The notes: generated by a model not told the origin, from the letters alone. A stretch of 64,000 nucleotides of DNA from Litchfieldella qijiaojingensis (GCF_014651875.1 NZ_BMXS01000002.1:1-64000), one strand, 5' to 3'; shown: positions 1 to 8,714, numbered from the stretch's first letter. Numbers and translations are program-made.

Positions 1-117
1 GACATCGGGAGCTACTTGATGGGGTACTACAATTGGCAACGTCCTCACACCGTCAACGGAGGGATGCCTCCTGCCGTGGCCGAGGAAAAACTCACAACAC
101 TGTCCGGAATTAGTTGA
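1..117 (+). CDS. IS3-family transposase OrfB, C-terminal end (partial)
   Basis: Frame 1 is open from the window edge to a TGA at 115-117 and gives 38 residues with the typical end of an IS3-family OrfB integrase: a YYNWQRPHT segment, then NGGMPPAVAEEKL and a final LSGIS. In these DDE transposases this part follows the last catalytic glutamate, so the catalytic core lies outside the window. The stop is followed by GACCACTACA, which resembles an IS3 terminal repeat ending in CA at about 125. The element therefore probably ends there. Whether the upstream part is intact cannot be seen. Confidence 0.85.
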   Translation, partial: DIGSYLMGYYNWQRPHTVNGGMPPAVAEEKLTTLSGIS

Positions 118-125
118 CCACTACA
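1..125 (+). mobile_element. IS3-family insertion sequence, right end
   Basis: This is the 3' end of an IS3-type element: the OrfB tail plus about 8 bp ending ...CTACA. The boundary at 125 is inferred from the terminal CA dinucleotide expected of IS3 elements and is not proven. A separate IS3 5' end lies at 1418-1529 on the other strand, so at least two IS3 events have affected this segment. Confidence 0.6.
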
Positions 126-127
126 CT

Positions 128-255
128 GACGCGATGACAAGGAGCCATCTTCCTGCGGTAGTCCCTTACGTACCCTTGCTCTTTCCTTGTTGCTATTGGC
201 CATCTCAGCGGCCTTGACTTCCTAGACTAAGCACGAGAAGGCGTAATAGCAAAGT
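128..255. repeat. Dispersed noncoding repeat, copy 1 (pair with 13603-13730)
   Basis: Starting just after the IS3 end, about 125 bp resemble the stretch at 13603-13730. Both contain CTGCGGTAGTCCCTTA followed by GTACCCTTGCT, a TTCC block, a GGCTTGACTTCCTAGACTA-like block and a purine-rich GAGAAGG/GAGGAAGG block in the same order. I estimate roughly 70-75% identity by eye. No reading frame is conserved. It may be a relic of a mobile element or an untranslated structured element. Confidence 0.55.
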
Positions 256-303
256 GTGAGTGAGGATACGCCCGGCGGTCATCCTCCCAGCGCCTGATAG
301 CGG

Positions 304-493
304 CTATAGGGCTGGGTTAACGGCGATATCGAAATGCAATACGTTTTCACGCACGCCGAGCTTGGAGTAGAGGGCAATTGGCAAGGTCGTCACCATGATC
401 CGCCTGCACGAAGACGACGTAAGCGCCACGTGTGGCGGCAATCTCCTTGAGGGCCTGGATCAATGCCATGGTAGTCGCCACTGCCTGCCTCAC
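304..493 (-). pseudogene. AAC(3)-I-like GNAT acetyltransferase remnant, truncated and frameshifted
   Basis: Read on the minus strand, codons upstream of about 370 give ALIQALKEIAATRGAYVV then FVQADHGDD. This matches the acetyl-CoA binding half of AAC(3)-I type aminoglycoside acetyltransferases and related GNATs. The frame then stops, but the next frame continues as ALYSKLGVRENVLHFDI and ends at a TAG at 304-306, which is the usual family C-terminus. One frameshift near 370-375 therefore separates the two parts. The N-terminal half of the domain is missing. It cannot be functional as it stands. The assignment to AAC(3)-I rather than another GNAT rests on the YSKLG...VLHFDI ending. Confidence 0.6.
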
Positions 494-547
494 CGTGAGT
501 ATTCGGGGTACGACCCAATGACTTTCCGGCTTGGTTATAAAGGACAT

Positions 548-1459
548 TCAATCCAGCTCTCGCACCAACCGAAATCCCACGAGGATATGCTTCAGGTCCG
601 CCGGCCGCACATGGCGCGCCGCCGGGCGGCAGACTCCGCAACCTTGATCGTCCCACGATCCGCCCTTGACCACATAGCCGCCCTTCTCGCCAGGGCTTGC
701 CGTCCATTCGTAGACCTGTCCGCTTGGATCGAGCAGGCCAAAGGGACTGGCGCTTTGGGGATAGCTACCGACCGGGACGGTGTCATAGGGGCCAGCGTCG
801 GCGCTATTGAGCCGGTTCGGATCCCACGTCGAGCCCCAAGGGAATAGCTGCCCTTCTGTCCCACGGGCCGCCTTCTCCCACTCCACTTCGGTGGGCAGAC
901 GCCAAGTGGCGCCGGTAACTTCGGACAGCCACGCGGCATAAGCCATGGCATCACCATGCGACACCAGCACCACCGGATGATTTTCGCGCCCAGCCGGTGG
1001 CGTGCCGCCGGTCCACGCGAAGCGGCGCGTACTCTTGAATGGATGGATCAAGCCGTACTCGGCCCAGACATCGGGTGCCACATCCGGCGCCCGATGATCG
1101 GTAGCACTCACGAACGCCTCATACTGGGCGTTGGTTATAGGCGAGCGGGTAATCGCGTAGGCGCTGGTCTGCAGCTGCTGGCGCGGCATCTCATGCTCAT
1201 ACCACCCCCTCTCGCGGGTACGGCTGTGGCCATACGCAGCCTCATCCAGACGGTAGGCAAGCTCACGCTCCTCGCGGTCGGAGCCAGCGATGAAAGCCCC
1301 TGCTGGCACCATCTCGACGGGTGGCGGGACAATAGTATGCTCACCGGCCCCCGCGGCAAGCGGTAGGACACAAAACACGGCCACTCCTGCCAGGCTGACG
1401 AGATACCGAAGGATATTCCGTTCACGGACTTCCGGAGAATACTTTGTTGTTTTGCCCAT
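548..1459 (-). CDS. Formylglycine-generating-enzyme (SUMF1/FGE-sulfatase) domain protein with an IS-derived N-terminus
   Basis: The 303-residue product has an FGE-sulfatase fold from about residue 45 to the end: MVPAGAFIAGSD at the start, ITNAQYEAF, WRLPTEVEWEKAARG, and the terminal VKGGSWDD...HILVGFRLV. Family members either oxidise a cysteine to formylglycine in sulfatases or do related chemistry. The paired active-site cysteines of true FGEs are not clearly placed, so a non-FGE role is possible. A hydrophobic export-like segment (ILRYLVSLAGVAVFCVLPLAA) follows the first 14 residues. Those 14 residues, MGKTTKYSPEVRER, are the start of an IS3 OrfA, so the original start has been replaced by an insertion. 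The signal peptide now begins inside the protein and export may be affected. Confidence 0.75.
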   Translation of the reverse strand: MGKTTKYSPEVRERNILRYLVSLAGVAVFCVLPLAAGAGEHTIVPPPVEMVPAGAFIAGSDREERELAYRLDEAAYGHSRTRERGWYEHEMPRQQLQTSAYAITRSPITNAQYEAFVSATDHRAPDVAPDVWAEYGLIHPFKSTRRFAWTGGTPPAGRENHPVVLVSHGDAMAYAAWLSEVTGATWRLPTEVEWEKAARGTEGQLFPWGSTWDPNRLNSADAGPYDTVPVGSYPQSASPFGLLDPSGQVYEWTASPGEKGGYVVKGGSWDDQGCGVCRPAARHVRPADLKHILVGFRLVRELD

Positions 1460-1529
1460 GGCTCCATCCTCTCAAAGTTTGGAACCTCCGGGAATCCCGG
1501 TGCGGTTCATCGTCTGGAAGCCTCAGCCA
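1418..1529 (-). mobile_element. IS3-family left end with the first codons of orfA
   Basis: On the minus strand the stretch reads a leader with CCGGAGGTTCC and a GAGAGGATGGAGCC ribosome-binding region, then ATG and the OrfA start MGKTTKYSPEVRER. After codon 14 the sequence switches to the FGE-like gene. The left boundary near 1529 is inferred, because the cation-transporter remnant resumes at 1531. The rest of the element is absent, so this is a deletion scar and not an intact IS. Confidence 0.6.
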
Positions 1530-1530
1530 T

Positions 1531-1713
1531 GTGGCCAAGAGCGGGCGTAGCCACTTCATCGAGATCCATATCGTCACTACGCTGGAATTCGCCAAGAACC
1601 AGGGTGTCGCCGTTATCGACGAGATCCGCGAGCAGATCAGCGCGGCGTTCTCCATTCCCCCGGATCGCCGCTGGTTCACCGTGGCCTTTACCGCCGGCCA
1701 GCGCTGGGTCTGA
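1531..1713 (+). pseudogene. Cation diffusion facilitator (CDF) C-terminal remnant
   Basis: The plus-strand frame gives VAKSGRSHFIEIHIV, then DEIREQISAAF, and ends RRWFTVAFTAGQRWV-stop. This fits the cytoplasmic dimerisation domain at the C-terminus of CDF-type Zn/Co/Fe exporters (the S/G-R-x-FIE-hxh strand is typical). All membrane helices are missing; upstream sequence is the IS3 left end. It is a 3' fragment cut by the insertion. Short echoes of its last 12 codons occur at 3612-3641 and 4327-4362. Confidence 0.55.
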
Positions 1714-1787
1714 GGTGCCCGACATCTCAAGGGACTAGCGCCAACGTCGTAGAGGTGGTGTTCTTGTCGCGTGAATGACTCCTGCGG

Positions 1788-3512
1788 TCAGAACTCGCTC
1801 CAGTCGTCGGTATCGGCGGTACTGCGCGAGAGGTTTTTCTCCGACTTTTTTAACGAAACGGGTTTCAGGAGCTGATGCTCCTCTACTTCATTCTCCGTCG
1901 CATTCTCGGGTTGCCCCCCGCGCTGGGCTTTGGCCTGGCGCGTGAGCTGCGCTGTCGCTGGAGCGGCCTGGTCATCGACACGGAAAGTGGCAATCAGCGC
2001 GGCGAGACGCTGGGCTTGCTCTTCGAGCGAGGCGGCAGCGGCGCTGGACTGCTGCACCAGGGAAGCATTCTGCTGGGTTACCGAGTCCATTTCGGTGAGC
2101 GCGGCATTGATCTGTTCGATGCCGCTGTTCTGTTCCTGCGTGGCGGTGGAGATCTCGCCCATCAGGGCGCTGACCTGGCGGATCGAATCGACGGTTTCGC
2201 TGATCGTCTGACCACTGCGTTCGGCCTGTTCGGCACCGCTGACGATCTGGGTAGTGGTCGCCTCGATCAAGCTGCGGATCTCCTTGGCCGATTCCGCGCT
2301 GCGGCTTGCCAGGGAGCGCACTTCACTGGCCACCACAGCGAACCCGCGACCCTGCTCCCCAGCCCGGGCCGCCTCGACGGAGGCGTTGAGCGCGAGGATG
2401 TTGGTCTGGAAGGCGATGGAGTCGATCACGCCGATGATATCGTTGACACGATTCGCGCTCTCGGCGATCTCGCGCATCAGTTGCACGGTTCGCTCGACCT
2501 CCTGACCGCCGGCCTCGGCGGTCTTAGAGGCCGAGGCGGAAAGCTGGTCGGCCTTGATGGCCGTATCGGTGTTATTGCTTACGGTGGAGGCCATCTGCTC
2601 CATGCTGGAAGCGGTTTCTTGCAGGGCGGAGGCCTGCTGTTCGGTGCGCGAAGAGAGATCCTGGCTACCCGCGGCTATCTCACCGGCGCCGGTGAATACG
2701 CTATCGCTACTATCGCGTAGCGAGACCACCAGCGTCTCGAGCTTTTCCTGCATGCGTTCGAGCGCACTGTAGAGCTGGCCGATCTCGTTACGGCCGCGTT
2801 CCTCGATGTGCGCGGTCAGGTCGCCATCGGCGATACGCTCGAAATGGGTAATCGCCTCCCGAAGCGGGGCCACCACCACTCGCATCATCCCCAGCCGAAT
2901 GAGGAACGCCGCGATGAGCGCCACGACCAGCAGACCGGTGGTGATCATCGCCACACGCCGATCCAGACTCTCGACCTCTGCGATGGCGGCATCGCCCCGC
3001 TGTTCGCTGTAGGCGATGAAAGCTTCCATGGCCTTATCGAGCTCGGCTCCCAATCCGGCCAAGTGCTCCTGGTTACGCTGCACCTGGAACGGCACGGCAT
3101 CCAGCAGCGGTACCAGGCCCTCGGTAACATATGCCGCGTATGCCTCGGTAATGGCCTCGATAAAAGGGGCCCGGGTGTCTGTCGGCTCAATGGACACCTG
3201 CTGGAACTCGGCAAAGCGCTGCTGTGCAGCTTCCACGGCCGCCACCGCCATCTCCTGGTTCTCGCGCCCCTTGTCGGGGTTGCCCTGGGCGCTGAGGCTG
3301 GCGTAGCGATCCAGGAATGTCTGCGCCCGCAGCACGTTCACCTGGGCGCGGTTGGCCAGGTTGGAGAGCTTGACGTTGGTTTCCGCCAGCTCGTGCAAGG
3401 CCGCTTCGCTGGTGGCATTGGCATAGAACCCCAGCCCGCTGATCAAGCCGATCATCAGCACCAGCATCACCAACGCTGCCGTCAGGCTCCACTTGATGGA
3501 TAGATTTTTCAT
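1788..3512 (-). CDS. Methyl-accepting chemotaxis protein (Tar/Tsr type)
   Basis: The 574-residue protein senses a periplasmic ligand and controls CheA. TM1 is at about 9-31, a four-helix-bundle ligand domain at about 35-188, TM2 at about 190-212, and HAMP at about 213-265. A long methylation and signalling coiled coil follows, with the conserved hairpin tip around [20 protein letters not shown] and [15 protein letters not shown]. The C-terminus is DDWSEF, which resembles the NWETF-type pentapeptide that tethers CheR/CheB, on a flexible linker of about 50 residues. This suggests a major, high-abundance receptor. A GGGGCGG-like ribosome site lies before the ATG at 3510-3512. No che genes lie nearby, so it stands alone in the accessory region. 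Confidence 0.93.
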   Translation of the reverse strand: MKNLSIKWSLTAALVMLVLMIGLISGLGFYANATSEAALHELAETNVKLSNLANRAQVNVLRAQTFLDRYASLSAQGNPDKGRENQEMAVAAVEAAQQRFAEFQQVSIEPTDTRAPFIEAITEAYAAYVTEGLVPLLDAVPFQVQRNQEHLAGLGAELDKAMEAFIAYSEQRGDAAIAEVESLDRRVAMITTGLLVVALIAAFLIRLGMMRVVVAPLREAITHFERIADGDLTAHIEERGRNEIGQLYSALERMQEKLETLVVSLRDSSDSVFTGAGEIAAGSQDLSSRTEQQASALQETASSMEQMASTVSNNTDTAIKADQLSASASKTAEAGGQEVERTVQLMREIAESANRVNDIIGVIDSIAFQTNILALNASVEAARAGEQGRGFAVVASEVRSLASRSAESAKEIRSLIEATTTQIVSGAEQAERSGQTISETVDSIRQVSALMGEISTATQEQNSGIEQINAALTEMDSVTQQNASLVQQSSAAAASLEEQAQRLAALIATFRVDDQAAPATAQLTRQAKAQRGGQPENATENEVEEHQLLKPVSLKKSEKNLSRSTADTDDWSEF

Positions 3513-3611
3513 CGAACCGCCCCCTGCGGCAAATCCCCTAGAATGTATGCTTCTCTATATACCTATCGGCAGAGAGGCTGAGATTTTGAGGCTTTGCCCG
3601 GAAACTGACTG

Positions 3612-3641
3612 CGTTGGTCCACTACGGCCTTCACCGTCGAT
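3612..3641 (+). other. Short echo of the CDF C-terminal coding sequence
   Basis: Thirty bases translate as RWSTTAFTVD in one frame, which matches the RW-x-T-V-AFT-x end of the CDF remnant at 1663-1710 and the echo at 4327-4362. It lies in the gap between the chemoreceptor and the nucleotidyltransferase. The match is short, so it may be chance. Confidence 0.3.
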
Positions 3642-3753
3642 TCCCCAAACACGATTCGATGACCTTCGGGTGTTGCCACTCCAAACTCACGCAACCCCCA
3701 AGGTTTATCGGATATCGTCTGAAAAATCTCGGCTCCACGTTTACCTCAAACAC

Positions 3754-4281
3754 TTATGACTCCTTTCGTGAGTTTGGAAGGCTGATGACGGACTTTCGGA
3801 TAGCTTGAATATCCTCAAGGTCAACCGGCCGAGAAAGCGCAGACTTATACCGGATCAAATCCTCCCTCAACATCAGGGGGAGATTCAGCCCCAGTAAATT
3901 CACAATCTCGTAGCGGGAGAAATCGATATCGAGATTGATCCAAGTCTGCTTAGTAGCATCAAAGATTCGAGGACCCTCACCGTTGCCAACCTCGATCTTG
4001 ACGCCCTGATATTTAAACTGAACGTAAGTGAGATCCCAGCATTCCTCTTGGTAGTGCATTGCAGGCTTAGAAACATAGTCCTGACCAGCTTGGACCACTA
4101 CTGGAAAATGCTCCCCCGGTACAAAGAGGTCGATGTCATTCAAGTCTCGCTCAGAGCCATAACCCCTTGCCGCAAGTCCCCCACAGACAAGAAAGGGGAT
4201 ACCCCTATCCCTCAACAGACCTACAATCCATCGCGCTGCAATTTGATGCACGTATCCTCCATTGACGCATAACACCGGCAC
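3754..4281 (-). CDS. Nucleotidyltransferase-fold protein, stand-alone
   Basis: The 175-residue product has a minimal nucleotidyltransferase core: FLVCGGLAARGYGSERD (GG motif) followed by LNDIDLFVP (DxD-type metal ligands) and later VKIEVG for the third acidic strand position. The C-terminal part (LINLPLMLREDLIRYKSAL...DLEDIQAIRK) is like that of predicted MazG-related or AbiEii-like nucleotidyltransferases, which place a conserved K/D helix there. No antitoxin-like partner flanks it. The sequence is AT-richer than neighbouring genes, which fits lateral acquisition. Substrate and role are unknown. Confidence 0.65.
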   Translation of the reverse strand: MPVLCVNGGYVHQIAARWIVGLLRDRGIPFLVCGGLAARGYGSERDLNDIDLFVPGEHFPVVVQAGQDYVSKPAMHYQEECWDLTYVQFKYQGVKIEVGNGEGPRIFDATKQTWINLDIDFSRYEIVNLLGLNLPLMLREDLIRYKSALSRPVDLEDIQAIRKSVISLPNSRKES

Positions 4282-4326
4282 TCACGTACTGGTCTCATGC
4301 ATTGCATGGTTGAAATACGGCCAACG

Positions 4327-4362
4327 CGGCGCTGGCTCACCGTGGCTTTCACCGTCAACCGC
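4327..4362 (+). other. Short echo of the CDF C-terminal coding sequence
   Basis: The stretch encodes RRWLTVAFTVNR in frame, close to RRWFTVAFTAGQ at the end of the CDF remnant near 1670-1700. It lies just upstream, in window order, of the minus-strand DUF1428 gene. It is interpreted as a scar of repeated rearrangement at a CDF gene end. Confidence 0.4.
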
Positions 4363-4374
4363 GCTGGGCATAGC

Positions 4375-4728
4375 CTACTCGTCCAGGATGACCTCAAAGC
4401 CGCCGTAGATCAGCCGCTTGCCGTCGAAGGGCATGGGGTTCACGTCGGGCTGCAGACGGGGATCCGCCATGATCTTAGGCATGGCCTGGTCACGCACCTC
4501 GCGGGAAGGCCAGACCAGCCAGGAGAAGACCACGGTCTCATCCGGCTGGCACTTCACCGCCATGGGGAAGGAGGTGACCTGGCCCTCCGGCACATCGTCC
4601 CCCCAGCAATCAACCATTTTCAGGGCGCCGTACTCCTTGAAAACGGCTGCGGCGTCGCGGGCATGCTGGATGTACTTCTCTCGGTTGGCAGTGGGTACGG
4701 CGGCAACGAATCCATCCACGTAAGTCAT
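4375..4728 (-). CDS. DUF1428 family protein (dimeric alpha-beta barrel)
   Basis: The start is set at 4728 because the product then begins MTYVDGFVAAVP, the standard DUF1428 start, behind an AGGAGCA site on the minus strand; the longer frame adds 12 unrelated residues. The 117-residue protein matches the full family length, with the conserved KMVDCWGDDVPEGQVTSFP and VVFSWLVWPSREVRD segments and the final FDGKRLIYGGF. The fold resembles ABM/EthD-like ferredoxin dimers. No enzymatic role is established for the family. It is likely monocistronic. Confidence 0.85.
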   Translation of the reverse strand: MTYVDGFVAAVPTANREKYIQHARDAAAVFKEYGALKMVDCWGDDVPEGQVTSFPMAVKCQPDETVVFSWLVWPSREVRDQAMPKIMADPRLQPDVNPMPFDGKRLIYGGFEVILDE

Positions 4729-5010
4729 GAGGGTGCTCCTATGTTCTCTGGTATAGCCCCGCAACGGCCTTCATCGGCAGCGGGTACTACTTAGTCGTAC
4801 CAGCACCAGGAAAATCGACACTGGAAGAGCCGTTCACGACAACCGAGCCGCATACTGCGAAAGCGTCGGCGGTACTGGCTGGGGTCACTTCCTTGTATTG
4901 CTAGAGCTTCCCCTTACTCAGGTTCCGATGCCAGGCAAGCCCTCATCGACGATTACCAGAACATCCCCGTGGAAAGGAAAGGTGACCAATTGGCCGAGCC
5001 TGTCGCGTAC

Positions 5011-6741
5011 CTAATGCTCAGGCTTGGCCGAGCCGGTTTCATGCGCTGTAGGGGGCACAAAGCGCTTTAGAACATGGTGTGCCATGCCTCTGGCCAGCTC
5101 TTCCTCGCTGAAGAAGACACGACCGACACCCTCTTTAACGAGTAGCGTAGCATCGTCTTCGCTGTGGGTTCGTACTACCACCTCGATATCGGGATTCAAT
5201 GTCCGGGCGGTATCCACCATCTGACGAATTTCAAGCGTATCGGGAATAGCGATGACCAACATGGCAGCACGGGCAATATGCGCTTGGATCAGTACGGGGG
5301 GCTCGGCAGCATTTCCCGATACGGCAGCGATGCCCTGCTTGCGTAACGATTCCACCAATTCACGGTTCCGTTCGGCCACAATGAAAGGAATGCCTTGCTG
5401 ACGTAGCGTTTCCCCGATACGCCGCCCCACGCGTCCGTAACCGACCAGAACCACTTGACCTTCAAGGTAGTGCTCTTCGGTCGACATGGGGAGTTCGGCA
5501 AAGGGGTCCTGGCGCTGATCCAGTCGCCGGGCAATGCTCGATTTCGCCAATACGCTCTTCCGTAGAGGCTCTATCAGCCTGAAGATCAAGGGGTTGAGTG
5601 CGATCGAGATCAATGCACCAACGAGGATTAGATTCTGCCCTTCCGATGAAAGCAAACCCAACGACATGCCAAGGCCGGCCAGAATAAAGGAAAATTCCCC
5701 AATCTGGGCGAGGCTCGCCGCCACCGTGAGTGCCGTAGTTAGCGGATAGCGAAAAGCGATCACGAGCGCTGCTGCCGCGATGGATTTGCCGATGATAATG
5801 ATCGCCACCACACCGAGCACTCCAAGCGGCATCTCTATGAGCACGGCAGGATCGAAAAGCATGCCCACGGAGACGAAGAACAGTACGGCGAAAGCATCCC
5901 GTAATGGCAGGGATTCCTCGGCAGCACGGTGGCTGAATGTGGACTCCCCCATCACCATGCCGGCAAAGAACGCCCCTAGGGCAAAGGAAACACCGAATAG
6001 CTTCGCTGCACCGAAAGCGATCCCAATGGCCGCAGTAACCACCGATAGCGTAAAGAGCTCACGGGAGCCGGTCCTTGCCACCTGCCAAAGAATCCAGGGC
6101 ATGACGCGACGCCCAACGACCAGCATTAATGCCACGAAAGCACCGACCTGCAACAGGGTGAGACTCAGGGTACGCCATAGCGGTGTCTGCGATTCACTGG
6201 CACCTTCCACTTCACCAAGCATCCCCGCCAGAGGCGGCAGCAGTACAAGCACCAATACCATGGCAAGGTCTTCCACGACCAGCCAACCGACGGCAATCCG
6301 CCCATTCATCGACTCAAGAACCCCGCGGGCCTCCAGCGCCTTGAGTAGCACCACCGTGCTGGCTATCGAAAGCGACAGGCCGAATACCAAACCGCTTCCA
6401 AGGCTCCACCCCCACCACCACGTCATGCCCATGCCTAACAGAGTGGCCACCGTCATCTGGACGATGGCACCTGGTAGTGCGATACGTTTCACTGAAAGCA
6501 AATCATCCAGCGAGAAGTTCAGGCCTACACCGAACATCAGTAGCATGACACCCAATTCGGCTAGCTGAGTGGCAGTACCCATGTCAGCCACATAGCCCGG
6601 GGTGGCTGGTCCGATGGCGATGCCCGCCAGCAAGTACCCCACAAGCGCAGGCAGCTTCAACTTCTCAGCGAGGATACCCAGGGCTAGAGCGAGGCCGAAG
6701 CCTCCTGCAATCGTTGCGATCAGAGTCGTTTCGTGAGGCAT
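5011..6741 (-). CDS. ybaL: CPA2 cation:proton antiporter with TrkA-N domain (YbaL type)
   Basis: The 576-residue inner-membrane protein combines about 12 transmembrane helices (residues 5-390) with a cytoplasmic NAD(H)-binding RCK/TrkA-N domain (about 420-540; VLVGYGRVGRRIGETL glycine-rich loop, acidic residue after strand 2 in VAERNREL). The N-terminus LKLPALVGYLLAGIAIGP is characteristic of the Kef/YbaL group. Family members exchange K+ or Na+ for protons and are gated by nucleotide or glutathione adducts, which suits a halophile. No KefF/KefG-like partner lies nearby, which favours YbaL over KefB/C. The SDR gene ends 14 bp upstream of it on the same strand, so the two could be cotranscribed. 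Confidence 0.88.
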   Translation of the reverse strand: MPHETTLIATIAGGFGLALALGILAEKLKLPALVGYLLAGIAIGPATPGYVADMGTATQLAELGVMLLMFGVGLNFSLDDLLSVKRIALPGAIVQMTVATLLGMGMTWWWGWSLGSGLVFGLSLSIASTVVLLKALEARGVLESMNGRIAVGWLVVEDLAMVLVLVLLPPLAGMLGEVEGASESQTPLWRTLSLTLLQVGAFVALMLVVGRRVMPWILWQVARTGSRELFTLSVVTAAIGIAFGAAKLFGVSFALGAFFAGMVMGESTFSHRAAEESLPLRDAFAVLFFVSVGMLFDPAVLIEMPLGVLGVVAIIIIGKSIAAAALVIAFRYPLTTALTVAASLAQIGEFSFILAGLGMSLGLLSSEGQNLILVGALISIALNPLIFRLIEPLRKSVLAKSSIARRLDQRQDPFAELPMSTEEHYLEGQVVLVGYGRVGRRIGETLRQQGIPFIVAERNRELVESLRKQGIAAVSGNAAEPPVLIQAHIARAAMLVIAIPDTLEIRQMVDTARTLNPDIEVVVRTHSEDDATLLVKEGVGRVFFSEEELARGMAHHVLKRFVPPTAHETGSAKPEH

Positions 6742-6755
6742 AGACCTTCCTGGCG

Positions 6756-7502
6756 CTAGCGACCGCCACAGATATCGATGAAGGTTCCCGTCGAATAAGA
6801 GGCCTCATCCGACAGCAACCACAGGATGGCATTGGCGACTTCTTCCGGGCGGCCGCCGCGCTTCATTGGCACAGAATCCTTCAAGCGTTCGACCCGACCG
6901 GGTTCGCCGCCACTGGCATGAATATCGGTATCGATGATGCCCGGACGCACGGCGTTGACACGAATGCCCTCGTCGGCGACCTCCTTGGCCAGGCCGATCG
7001 TGAAGCTATCGATCGCCCCCTTGGCGGCCGCATAGTCGACGTATTCGTTCGGGGCGCCAAGACGCGCCGCCATCGACGATACATTGACGATCGCCCCGCC
7101 TCCCCCTCCTTGCTTGGTCGACATCCGGCGGACCGCTTCACGCGCACACAGGAAACTGCCCGTCACATTGACCGCGAATACCCGAGCCAGTCGCTCGGCG
7201 TCGATCGTCTCGACCCGGCCTTGGCGTTCGAGAATGCCCGCGTTGTTGACCAGGGCACCAATGGCGCCCAACTGTCGCTCCGCCGTTTCGAAGAGGCGGA
7301 CGACATCGGCTTCGACGCTGACATCGCCGGCCACGGCGATCGCCCGACCGCCAGAGGCGGTGATCTCATCGACGATGGCCTCGGCGGTCTCTCGGTTGGT
7401 GCGGTAATTGACACAGACCGCGTACCCTCTCGACGCAGCGAGCCGTGCCGTCGCCGCCCCGATGCCACGGCTTCCGCCGGTAATCACCATGACCTGGTTC
7501 AT
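6756..7502 (-). CDS. SDR-family NAD(P)-dependent oxidoreductase
   Basis: A classical short-chain dehydrogenase of 248 residues. The start at 7502 gives MNQVMVITGGSRGIGAATA, placing the TGxxxGIG cofactor loop at residue 8, behind a GAGGCA site; the longer frame is not conserved. NNAG is near residue 87, the catalytic serine lies in NVSSMAARL, and the Tyr-x3-Lys pair in YAAAKGAID. The C-terminus PEEVANAILWLLSDEASYSTGTFIDICGG is typical of FabG-like SDRs. The asparagine/arginine pattern after strand 2 (NYRTN) favours NADP(H). The substrate is not predictable. It precedes the ybaL-like antiporter in the same direction. Confidence 0.9.
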   Translation of the reverse strand: MNQVMVITGGSRGIGAATARLAASRGYAVCVNYRTNRETAEAIVDEITASGGRAIAVAGDVSVEADVVRLFETAERQLGAIGALVNNAGILERQGRVETIDAERLARVFAVNVTGSFLCAREAVRRMSTKQGGGGGAIVNVSSMAARLGAPNEYVDYAAAKGAIDSFTIGLAKEVADEGIRVNAVRPGIIDTDIHASGGEPGRVERLKDSVPMKRGGRPEEVANAILWLLSDEASYSTGTFIDICGGR

Positions 7503-7677
7503 GCTGTGCCTCCGTCCGTATGACCCGTCGTTTGCCGTGACTGACGCCAATGCCCACGCCACGCCCCGCTCACCTGCATTGACTGGCATGATCCGCTCAG
7601 CGGCGCAGCTAACCAGCATAGATTAGTCAGCATGTTCATTTTATCTAACGCGGTAGCAACGACAGGCACAGGTCAGA

Positions 7678-8616
7678 TCACTGTTGGTCGCGGCAAAACT
7701 GTCTGGCTTCTTCGATCAGCCAGTCGATGAAACGTTGAGCTGTCGGTGGCGCACCACCGGTGATCGGCAGAATCAGTTCGTAAGTGAACGGCGACTCCAG
7801 TACATAATCCGCTCCGAAGGGTCGTACCAGCACTCCGCTTGCCAGTCGATCAGCGACGATAGGATGGCTGGCCAGCATCACTCCCCGCCCGGCAATGGTC
7901 TGGTCCAGGGCCAACCCGAATAGCGAGTAGCGGCGCTGAATCGGTGTCGCTATATCACGTACTCCCGCCGCATCGAGCCATTCGCGCCAACCAGGAAAGG
8001 CTTCGCTTTGACGCGAGCACCAAGCCACCTCGAGCAGCGTATGGTTGACCAGGTCGGCTGGTTCAGATAGCCGCGGGCCATACGACAGCAAGGATGGCGC
8101 ACAGACGGGAAACAGCTCATCGCCAAACAGATGCTGGCTGCGTACTCCCGGCCACGGACCACGACCGTAGCGAATCGCCAACCTCGCACCATCGCCTTGC
8201 CAAGTCGGCATCGTTAGGGCCTGGCTTGCATCCAAGGAGATTTCAACATGGCCCTCCATGGATTCGAATTCAGCCAGACGTGGTAACAACCAGAGTTGCG
8301 TGAATGACGGCGGCGCACTGAGTGTCAGCGTTGCAGCGGACCTGGAGCGCTCGCCAGCCGCCCTGACCCCGGCCGCGATCCGTTCAAGGCCCGCGTCGAT
8401 ATCATCGGCCAGTAGCCGGCCAGCGTCATTCAAGCACACCCCGTTTGCATGACGCTCGAAGAGAAGGATACCGAGCCTGTCTTCGAGCTGCTTGACCTGA
8501 CGACTGACTGCACCAGGAGTCACCCCCAAGCGGCTTGCCGCCAACTTGAAACTTTCCTCGCGTGCCGCCTCTGCAAAGGCCCGCAGCGCATTGAGAGGTA
8601 ATCGTTCGATTCTCAT
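7678..8616 (-). CDS. LysR-family transcriptional regulator (GcvA-like)
   Basis: A 312-residue regulator with an N-terminal winged HTH (LPLNALRAFAEAAREESF, then LGVTPGAVSRQVKQLEDRLG) and a periplasmic-binding-protein-like effector domain. The LNALRAF opening and RYGRGPWPG segment are typical of the GcvA/AmpR branch. It is divergent from the EamA exporter at 8715 with a 98-bp gap. In LysR logic this suggests it autoregulates and controls that exporter, but the effector is unknown. Confidence 0.9.
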   Translation of the reverse strand: MRIERLPLNALRAFAEAAREESFKLAASRLGVTPGAVSRQVKQLEDRLGILLFERHANGVCLNDAGRLLADDIDAGLERIAAGVRAAGERSRSAATLTLSAPPSFTQLWLLPRLAEFESMEGHVEISLDASQALTMPTWQGDGARLAIRYGRGPWPGVRSQHLFGDELFPVCAPSLLSYGPRLSEPADLVNHTLLEVAWCSRQSEAFPGWREWLDAAGVRDIATPIQRRYSLFGLALDQTIAGRGVMLASHPIVADRLASGVLVRPFGADYVLESPFTYELILPITGGAPPTAQRFIDWLIEEARQFCRDQQ

Positions 8617-8714
8617 GGAATGAGTTTTCCTGAGCCTAGACAGGCAGATTAATCGTTTGGCCGGAGCTTTCGCAAATGCTGCACTGACTGCCTGTCAGAG
8701 CAAGGAACGACCTC

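Noticed and set aside
1875-2720. Plus-strand ORF of 281 codons
   Set aside because: It is antisense to the methyl-accepting chemotaxis protein, with low-complexity Gly/Leu/Arg composition. The chemoreceptor has all domains and is clearly the real gene.
3754-4281. Nucleotidyltransferase as half of an AbiE/MNT-HEPN toxin-antitoxin pair
   Set aside because: No HEPN, AbiEi-like or other small partner gene lies on either side; the neighbours are a chemoreceptor and a DUF1428 gene.
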